Shown here piece after piece: positions 42,156 through 47,474 of a DNA stretch of 47,474 bases. The stretch lies in contig NZ_JAAIJR010000035.1 of NCBI RefSeq assembly GCF_010915725.1, positions 1 through 47,474 of the forward strand, given 5' to 3'. The stretch is from Thiorhodococcus mannitoliphagus (GTDB lineage: Bacteria > Pseudomonadota > Gammaproteobacteria > Chromatiales > Chromatiaceae). Position numbers and translations under genes: made by a program. Below the pieces are notes generated by a model. The model was not told the origin of the DNA and ran no database searches. It saw nothing but the letters and a program-made list of their open reading frames with translations. Every line of letters begins with the position of its first letter. Position 1 is the stretch's first letter.

Positions 42156-42256
42156 CGTTTCGACCACCGACCACCGACCACCGACCACTGAAGACGATGG
42201 GTTTCGCTGTGCTCTACCCATCCACCTAATGATTTGCTGCGGAGATCTGCACACCT
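42156..42256. repeat. Intergenic repeats between rnfA and rnfB
   Basis: Four tandem copies of the heptamer CGACCAC (42161-42188) are followed by a short inverted repeat, GATGGGT (42196-42202) and ACCCATC (42216-42222), enclosing TTCGCTGTGCTCT, a repeat type common between gammaproteobacterial genes. Confidence 0.75.
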
Positions 42257-42787
42257 ATGTTTGCCGCGATCGCCAGTCTGACCACGCTTGGTCTCGCCCT
42301 CGGCGGACTGCTGGGACTCGCCGCGCGTTACCTGAAGGTTGAGGGGAGCGCGGCGACCGAAGAGGTGGCCGCCCTGCTGCCCGGCTCACAATGCGGTCAG
42401 TGCGGTTATCCGGGCTGCGGTCCCGCCGCAGAGGCCATCGCCTCGGGTGTGGCCCCGGTCACCATCTGCCCGCCGGGCGGCCGCGTGCTCGCCGAGGCTC
42501 TGGCCAGCCTGCTTGGCGTGACGGCGGATCTGTCGGGCGTCGAGGACAAGGCGCCGACCATTGCGCACATCCACGAGAGCCTCTGCATCGGCTGCACCAA
42601 GTGCTTCAAGCGGTGTCCGACCGACGCCATCATGGGCGCGAACAATATGATCCACAGCGTCTTCGCGGACGCCTGCATTGGCTGCGAGCTGTGCTTCGAT
42701 GTCTGCCCGACCGAGTGCATCGAGATGCGTCCGCTCGCGCCGACCCTGCAGACCTGGTATTGGCCGAAGCCGGCGGTGGCGATATGA
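42257..42787 (+). CDS. rnfB: RnfB, iron-sulfur subunit of the Rnf complex
   Basis: 176 residues. An N-terminal membrane helix is followed by the Cys motif of the ferredoxin-like Fe4S domain (Cys46, 49, 54, 71 in SQCGQCGYPGCG and TICPPGG) and two classical [4Fe-4S] ferredoxin motifs, CIGCTKCFKRCP and CIGCELCFDVCP. It is the entry or exit point for electrons exchanged with ferredoxin. Confidence 0.95.
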   Translation: MFAAIASLTTLGLALGGLLGLAARYLKVEGSAATEEVAALLPGSQCGQCGYPGCGPAAEAIASGVAPVTICPPGGRVLAEALASLLGVTADLSGVEDKAPTIAHIHESLCIGCTKCFKRCPTDAIMGANNMIHSVFADACIGCELCFDVCPTECIEMRPLAPTLQTWYWPKPAVAI

Positions 42788-42860
42788 CCCAGCCTGTGTT
42801 TGCCAATCCGCGCCTCGCACTCGGGGGCTCGCAATCTCGGATGGAGGTCCGCTCACGGCC

Positions 42861-44399
42861 ATGAAACTCTTCAAGATCCGTGGCGGCGTCCACCCGGACG
42901 ACCGCAAACAGCTCGCAGCAGGTCAGCAGATCGAAAACCTGCCGATGCCGGCGCTGCTTCACATCCCGCTACAGCAGCATATCGGCGCCCCGGCGAGCCC
43001 GGCCGTGCGTCGCGGCCAGATGGTCGCCAAGGGGGATCTTCTGGCCAATGGTCAGGGCATGATCTCGGCGCCCGTTCATGCGCCGACCTCGGGGCGGATC
43101 ATGGGCGTCGGCAGCTATCCGGCGCATCATGCCTCCGGGCTCTCGGTGCCGACGATCACGCTCAAGCCCGACGGTGAAGATCGCTGGGCCGATCACATCC
43201 AGGGCGTCGCGGATCCCTTCGCGCTGCAGCCGGAGGAGGTCGCCTCCCGTGTTGCTGCAGCCGGCGTTGTCGGTCTGGGCGGCGCGACCTTCCCCGCTGC
43301 GGTCAAGCTAAACCTGCGCAAGAAGTACCGGCTGCACACGCTGGTCATCAATGGGGCTGAGTGCGAGCCCTACCTGACCTGCGACGACCGCCTGATGCGC
43401 GAGCGCTCCGCCGACGTCCTCGACGGTATCCGCATCATGGCGCACGCGCTCGGTGTCGAGCGCATCGTCATCGGGATCGAAAACAACAAGCCGGAGGCGC
43501 AGGCCGCCATGGCGGTGGTCGCCTCCGAGTTTCCGGGCATCCGCATCGCGCGCTTGCCGACGCGCTATCCCATGGGGTCGGAAAAACACCTGGTGCAGAC
43601 GCTCACCGGCCGCGAGACCCCTGCCCGTGGATTGACTGCGGATATCGGCGTCGTGGTGCACAATCCCGCGACCGCCTTCGCCGTCCACGAGGCGCTGCGC
43701 TACGGCTACCCGCTGGTCTCACGTGTGGTGACCGTCAGCGGCAAGGCGATCTCCGAGCCGCGCAATGTGCGTATCCCGCTCGGCACCCGGGTCCAGGACA
43801 TCCTGGACTACTGCGGCGGCTTCAAGGTGGAGCCCGACCGACTCATCAGCGGCGGTCCCATGATGGGGCAGCCCCTGCCGAGCACGCGCGTGCCCATGGT
43901 CAAGGGCAGCAATGGCATTCTGGCCCTGACCGCGGAAGAGACCAACGTCCAAGAGGCCATGCCCTGCATCCGCTGCGCGAGCTGCGTGCATGCCTGCCCT
44001 TGCGGCCTGGTGCCGCTCGAGATGGCGGCCCATATCCGCGTCGGCGACCTCGAGGGCGCAGTCGGGCGTGGACTCATGGACTGCATCGGCTGCGGCTCCT
44101 GTGCCTACGCCTGCCCGAGCCACATCCCGCTGGTGCAGTTCTTCAATTACGCCAAGGGCGAAATGGCGGCGCGCGGCCGCGCCAAGCAGAAGCAGGCCGA
44201 GACCAAGCGTCTCGCAGAGCAGCGCACGGAGCGCATGGAGGCGCTCAAGAAGGCTAAGCGCGAGGCCATGGCGAAGCGCAAGCTCGAGATGGCCGCGAAG
44301 AAGAAGGCCGAGGCCGAGCAGCAGGCTGCGGCCGCAGCGGCGCCGAAGGTGGAGTCCGCTCCTGCCGATGCCAAGGCCCCAGCCGAGACGGAGGCTTGA
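42861..44399 (+). CDS. rnfC: RnfC, NADH-binding and iron-sulfur subunit of the Rnf complex
   Basis: 512 residues: MKLFKIRGGVHPDDRK start, the nucleotide/FMN-binding region with GLGGATFPAAVKL and NGAECEPYLTCDD, two [4Fe-4S] motifs (CIRCASCVHACPCGLVP and CIGCGSCAYACPSHIPL), then a Lys/Ala/Glu-rich C-terminal tail (AEQRTERMEALKKAKREA and on) typical of gammaproteobacterial RnfC. The ATG at 42861 has GGAGGT 12 bp upstream. It links NADH to the electron chain. Confidence 0.95.
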   Translation: MKLFKIRGGVHPDDRKQLAAGQQIENLPMPALLHIPLQQHIGAPASPAVRRGQMVAKGDLLANGQGMISAPVHAPTSGRIMGVGSYPAHHASGLSVPTITLKPDGEDRWADHIQGVADPFALQPEEVASRVAAAGVVGLGGATFPAAVKLNLRKKYRLHTLVINGAECEPYLTCDDRLMRERSADVLDGIRIMAHALGVERIVIGIENNKPEAQAAMAVVASEFPGIRIARLPTRYPMGSEKHLVQTLTGRETPARGLTADIGVVVHNPATAFAVHEALRYGYPLVSRVVTVSGKAISEPRNVRIPLGTRVQDILDYCGGFKVEPDRLISGGPMMGQPLPSTRVPMVKGSNGILALTAEETNVQEAMPCIRCASCVHACPCGLVPLEMAAHIRVGDLEGAVGRGLMDCIGCGSCAYACPSHIPLVQFFNYAKGEMAARGRAKQKQAETKRLAEQRTERMEALKKAKREAMAKRKLEMAAKKKAEAEQQAAAAAAPKVESAPADAKAPAETEA

Positions 44400-44400
44400 G

Positions 44401-45492
44401 ATGAGTATCGAGACCCCGGCGGCTCAGGCCGGGCCATTCGCCCACGAGCCCGTCAGCATCTCCCGCACCATGGGGCTGGTCATGCTGGCGCTGCTGCCAG
44501 CCACCGCCTTCGGGCTCTGGCAATTCGGCTGGCCGGCCATCTATCTCTTCGCCGCGACCATCGCCTCGGCCCTCCTGTTCGAGGTGGTCAGTCTGCGCAT
44601 CGCGGGCAAGCCGGTCGGTCCCTTCATCTTCGATGGCTCGGCGCTGCTGACGGGCTGGCTGCTGGCGATGACCTTGCCGCCCTGGGCGCCCTGGTGGATC
44701 GGCGTGGTCGGCAGCTTCATGGCGATCGTCATCGCCAAGCAGGTCTTCGGCGGCATCGGCCAGAACCTCTTCAATCCGGCCATGGTCGCGCGCGTGGCCC
44801 TGTTGATCGCCTTCCCCTTCGAGATGACCAGCTTCGTCGAGCCGGCGCCGCTGTTCTCCGCCGATACGCCCGGGCTGCTCGAGGGCCTGGCCATCACCTT
44901 CGGCGGTCAGGGCTTCGACGCCTACAGTGGCGCGACCGTACTCGGCCATGTGCGGACGGAACTGGGGCAGGGGCTGAGCTTGTCCGGCATCCTGCCGGGC
45001 TTCTTCGCGCCGCTTTCCGGTGCCATTGGCACCGTTGCGGGCAGCATGGGCGAGACCTCGGCCATCTTGATCCTGCTCGGCGGGCTCTTCCTCATCTTCA
45101 AGCGCATCATCACCTGGCATATCCCGCTCGCCATGCTCGGGACCATTGCGGTGCTGGCCACGGCCATGAACCTCTATGACCCTGAGCACTACACCAGCGC
45201 GCTCTATCACCTGGTCTCGGGGGCGACCCTGCTCGGCGCCTTCTTCATCGCGACCGATCTAGTGACCTCGCCGGTCTCGACGCGCGGGCAGCTGCTCTTC
45301 GGCGCGGGCTGCGGGCTGCTGGTCTATGCCATCCGCACCTGGGCCGGCTATCCAGAAGGTGTCGCCTTCGCGGTGCTGCTGATGAACGCCTGCACCCCGC
45401 TGATCGACTACTACATCAAGCCGCGTGTCTATGGCCGCGACCGCAAGGGCGCACCCATCGAGTACGCTGACGATGCGGAGGTGGAGTCATGA
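44401..45492 (+). CDS. rnfD: RnfD, flavin-bearing membrane subunit of the Rnf complex
   Basis: 363 residues with multiple transmembrane helices. YSGATVLG contains Thr179 for covalent FMN attachment. Start one base after the rnfC stop; the stop overlaps rnfG (ATGA). Confidence 0.95.
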   Translation: MSIETPAAQAGPFAHEPVSISRTMGLVMLALLPATAFGLWQFGWPAIYLFAATIASALLFEVVSLRIAGKPVGPFIFDGSALLTGWLLAMTLPPWAPWWIGVVGSFMAIVIAKQVFGGIGQNLFNPAMVARVALLIAFPFEMTSFVEPAPLFSADTPGLLEGLAITFGGQGFDAYSGATVLGHVRTELGQGLSLSGILPGFFAPLSGAIGTVAGSMGETSAILILLGGLFLIFKRIITWHIPLAMLGTIAVLATAMNLYDPEHYTSALYHLVSGATLLGAFFIATDLVTSPVSTRGQLLFGAGCGLLVYAIRTWAGYPEGVAFAVLLMNACTPLIDYYIKPRVYGRDRKGAPIEYADDAEVES

Positions 45493-46157
45493 GTCATGCC
45501 GCCGAGCCAAGCTATCGCCAGCGCATCGGCTATCAGGCCGGCCTGCTGGGTGGCTCCACCCTTCTGGCCGCCGCGCTGCTCGTGATGGGCGATATGGCGA
45601 CCCGTGACACCATCGAGCTGCGCAGGGCCGAGGACCTCAAGGCCTCGCTGAGCCAGGTCATCCCCCCGGCGATCCACGACAATGATCTGCTGGCGCAGCC
45701 CTTGACGCTGGAGAACGCCGATGGCGAGCCGGTGACCGTCTACCGGGCCCTGGACGGCGTGCAGGTGAAGGCGGTTGCCTACCGCATCATTGGCATCGGT
45801 TATGCCGGCGAGATCGAATCCATCATGGCGGTCGACGCCAAGGGCAGGATCCTCGGCGTGCGCGTGCTCTCCCATGCCGAAACGCCTGGACTGGGCGACA
45901 AGATCGAGGTCGCCAAAGACGATTGGATCCTCGCTTTCAACGGGCTCTCCTTGGGAGATCCGCCCGCCGAGCGCTGGGCCGTGAAGAAGGATGGCGGTGA
46001 TTTCGATCAGTTCAGCGGGGCCACCATCACGCCGCGCGGTGTTGTGGGCTCGATCCGGCGCGGTCTGGAGTTCTTCGAGAGCCACCGCGAGGCATTGACC
46101 AGTCCGGCCCAGATCACCAAAGCGGATCCCGATGCGCCTGTCCGGAGCCAGCCATGA
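45489..46157 (+). CDS. rnfG: RnfG, covalent-flavin subunit of the Rnf complex
   Basis: 222 residues: one N-terminal membrane helix and a periplasmic FMN-binding domain with FSGATIT; Thr179 is the expected covalent FMN site. Also GIGYAGEIESIMAVD and SHAETPGLGDKIE, both typical of RnfG. Overlaps rnfD and rnfE by 4 bp. Confidence 0.95.
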   Translation: MSHAAEPSYRQRIGYQAGLLGGSTLLAAALLVMGDMATRDTIELRRAEDLKASLSQVIPPAIHDNDLLAQPLTLENADGEPVTVYRALDGVQVKAVAYRIIGIGYAGEIESIMAVDAKGRILGVRVLSHAETPGLGDKIEVAKDDWILAFNGLSLGDPPAERWAVKKDGGDFDQFSGATITPRGVVGSIRRGLEFFESHREALTSPAQITKADPDAPVRSQP

Positions 46158-46861
46158 GCAAAGACACAGAGACCAAGCCCAAGACCCAGTGGGGGCGGAT
46201 CGCCTCCGACGGCTTCTGGAACAACAATGTCGTCTTCGCGCAATCGCTCGCGCTCTGTCCCCTGCTGGCAGTGACTGGCACGGCGACGAACGGGCTCGGG
46301 ATGGGGCTGGCGACCACGGTCGTCATGATCGCGTCTGGCCTGCTCGTCGCGCTGATTCGCGGGCAAGTGACGCCCGAGGTGCGCATCCCCATCTTCATCC
46401 TGGTCATCGCCGTGCTCGTGACCCTGGTCGACCTGGGCATGAACGCCTGGCTGCACGATCTGCACAAGGTGCTGGGGCTCTTCATCCCGCTCATCGTCAC
46501 CAACTGCGCCATCCTGGGGCGCGCGGAATCCTTCGCCTCGCGCAACCCGGTGCTGCCCTCGGCCTTCGACGGCCTCATGATGGGCGTCGGTTTCACCTTT
46601 GCGCTCGTGATGCTCGGCGGGCTGCGCGAGATCATCGGCAGCGGGACCCTCTTCGCCAATGCCAGCCTGCTGTTGGGCGAGGGCATGTCCTTCCTCGAAG
46701 TGACCATCATCCCCGAGTACCGCGGCTTCCTGCTGGCCATCCTGCCGCCGGGCGGCTTCATCGCCCTGGGCTTCATGCTGGCCGCCAAGCGTCTGATCGA
46801 CGCCCGCATCGCCGAAGTGAAACGCCGCAGCGCCGAGTCTGGGACAGAGGCCCTGGCCTGA
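46154..46861 (+). CDS. rnfE: RnfE, membrane subunit of the Rnf complex
   Basis: 235 residues, six transmembrane helices, RnfA homologue: FWNNNVVFAQSLALCPLLAV and LIVTNCAILGRAESFASRN are signature segments, with Cys residues placed for the [2Fe-2S] cluster shared with RnfA. ATGA overlap with rnfG. Confidence 0.95.
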   Translation: MSKDTETKPKTQWGRIASDGFWNNNVVFAQSLALCPLLAVTGTATNGLGMGLATTVVMIASGLLVALIRGQVTPEVRIPIFILVIAVLVTLVDLGMNAWLHDLHKVLGLFIPLIVTNCAILGRAESFASRNPVLPSAFDGLMMGVGFTFALVMLGGLREIIGSGTLFANASLLLGEGMSFLEVTIIPEYRGFLLAILPPGGFIALGFMLAAKRLIDARIAEVKRRSAESGTEALA

Positions 46862-46927
46862 GCCTCGGTGCGGTCAGTGGAAACGCAAAGGTGGAAAGGG
46901 CGCGAAGAAAGGACAGCTGGCAGCTTG

Positions 46928-47003
46928 AGGGTGGACAAGCGCAGCGCACTCCACCACGGGCGGGCGCATGGCTCGGTGGACTTCGCTCTCGCTCGTCCAC
47001 CCT
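46928..47003. repeat. REP-like inverted repeat between rnfE and rnfH
   Basis: AGGGTGGAC (46928-46936) and GTCCACCCT (46995-47003) form an outer stem, with an inner ACTCCACC/GGTGGACT pair. Repeats of this GGTGGAC type are widespread between gammaproteobacterial genes. It splits rnfH from the rest of the operon by 188 bp. Confidence 0.7.
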
Positions 47004-47049
47004 ACCGGCCGGCGCCCACGAATCGTCTCGAGATTTGGAGTAAGACAAA

Positions 47050-47322
47050 ATGCACGTCGGAGTCGCCTACGCAGACAAGTTCAAGCAGACCTGGCTCAAG
47101 CTGGACGTGCCTGAGGGAAGCACCATTCGGGATGCTATTGAGCGTTCGGGCCTGCTCGATCAGTTCCCGGAGGTCGACCTGAACGTGAACAAGGTCGGCA
47201 TCTTCGGCAAGCTCAGCAAGCTCGACACTAAGCTTGCGGACGGTAATCGCGTGGAGATCTATCGTCCAATCACGGCAGACCCAGAGACCGTCGAGCGTCG
47301 TGATCGGGATGAGGATGATTGA
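47050..47322 (+). CDS. rnfH: RnfH family small ubiquitin-like protein
   Basis: 90 residues with a beta-grasp fold pattern: VGVAYADKFKQTWLKLDVPE, and GSTIRDAIERSGLLDQFPE, then VGIFGKL and GNRVEIYRPITADP, all signature RnfH elements. GGAG lies 9 bp before the ATG. Its exact role in or around the Rnf complex is not established. Confidence 0.92.
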   Translation: MHVGVAYADKFKQTWLKLDVPEGSTIRDAIERSGLLDQFPEVDLNVNKVGIFGKLSKLDTKLADGNRVEIYRPITADPETVERRDRDEDD

Positions 47323-47328
47323 GGGGAA

Positions 47329-47349
47329 GGCGGCCAGCCACTAGCCGCC
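47329..47349 (+). terminator. Weak stem-loop after rnfH
   Basis: GGCGGC (47329-47334) pairs with GCCGCC (47344-47349) just after the rnfH stop. It lacks a T-run, so it may only be an RNA 3' stabiliser. Confidence 0.3.
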
Positions 47350-47374
47350 AGCGACCCTATTCCCTTAGGGTGAG

Positions 47375-47474
47375 TATTCCGGCCGAATCCGGACACCTAT
47401 TCCGATCCAAACCGGACACCAATCCGACGTCAAAGCGGACAGCATTCCGAGCTGAAAGCGGACACTGATCCGAC
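47375..47474. mobile_element. Tandem 22-23 bp repeats, probable end of an IS21-family element
   Basis: Four imperfect direct repeats of the form (N)ATTCCGA-N-CCAAACCGGACAC occupy 47375-47397, 47398-47420, 47421-47442 and 47443-47465, with a fifth starting at 47466 and cut off by the window. IS21-family elements carry such multiple repeats at their ends upstream of istA. The transposase would lie beyond the window. Confidence 0.55.

Noticed and set aside
42391-42864. Frames overlapping rnfB and the rnfB-rnfC gap
   Set aside because: They are alternate-frame readings of GC-rich DNA; rnfB and rnfC are intact.

Overview
The window looks like a piece of a purple sulfur bacterial (Chromatiaceae-type gammaproteobacterial) chromosome carrying a large imported lipid/polyketide gene cluster. 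The right end (about 37.2-47.3 kb) is GC-rich and holds a nifL-nifA pair divergent from an rnfABCDGEH operon, the usual electron-supply arrangement of a gammaproteobacterial diazotroph. The short intergenic repeats around it are of gammaproteobacterial type. The genus cannot be fixed from the sequence alone.

Positions 1-1.6 kb contain no confident intact gene. They hold REP-like hairpins, a MITE-like inverted repeat, and a remnant reading frame split by a 9-bp tandem repeat that puts an in-frame TAG in every unit. From 1.66 to about 37.2 kb lies one contiguous biosynthetic island of 36 genes. Its base composition appears lower in GC than the nif/rnf side, and its gene content recalls clusters of Desulfobulbales (for example the Desulfotalea relatives of proposed ladderane genes) and aryl-polyene clusters. 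It runs as a rightward block (1.66-6.1 kb: PagL-like deacylase, small HTH-like protein, BtrH-like acyltransferase, ABC exporter, ACP), a long leftward operon (20.7 to 6.1 kb), and a long rightward operon (21.4-37.3 kb). The two long operons diverge around a GC-rich spacer carrying a 131-bp MITE with a perfect 9-bp target duplication.

Together the island encodes a complete type II fatty-acid/polyketide-like system: four acyl carrier proteins, four elongating ketosynthases (one fused to a chain-length-factor-like domain), a KAS III, a FabG, two single-hotdog dehydratases, a free-standing PKS-type double-hotdog dehydratase and a thioesterase. It also has an acyl-activating ligase, a fused fatty-acid kinase (FakA-like DhaL plus FakB-like DegV), two acyltransferases (PlsC- and LpxL-like), two glycosyltransferases, and six radical SAM enzymes, three of which have cobalamin-binding-like N-termini. 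Export and outer-membrane placement are covered by an MMPL pump fused to a methyltransferase, a LolA-like carrier, a DUF3261-like lipoprotein, an ABC exporter and a polysaccharide deacetylase. The best reading is that the island makes an unusual, heavily modified acyl chain that is attached to a polar head and placed in the outer membrane. The product is not identifiable from sequence and may be new.

The right junction of the island falls within the 3' end of the deacetylase gene: its frame runs on into the 3' end of a convergent glycine-rich-tail gene. Downstream, nifL-nifA and rnf are separated by a regulatory region with two NifA-type upstream sites and an excellent sigma-54 promoter. The window closes in a series of 22-23 bp tandem repeats resembling the end of an IS21-family element.
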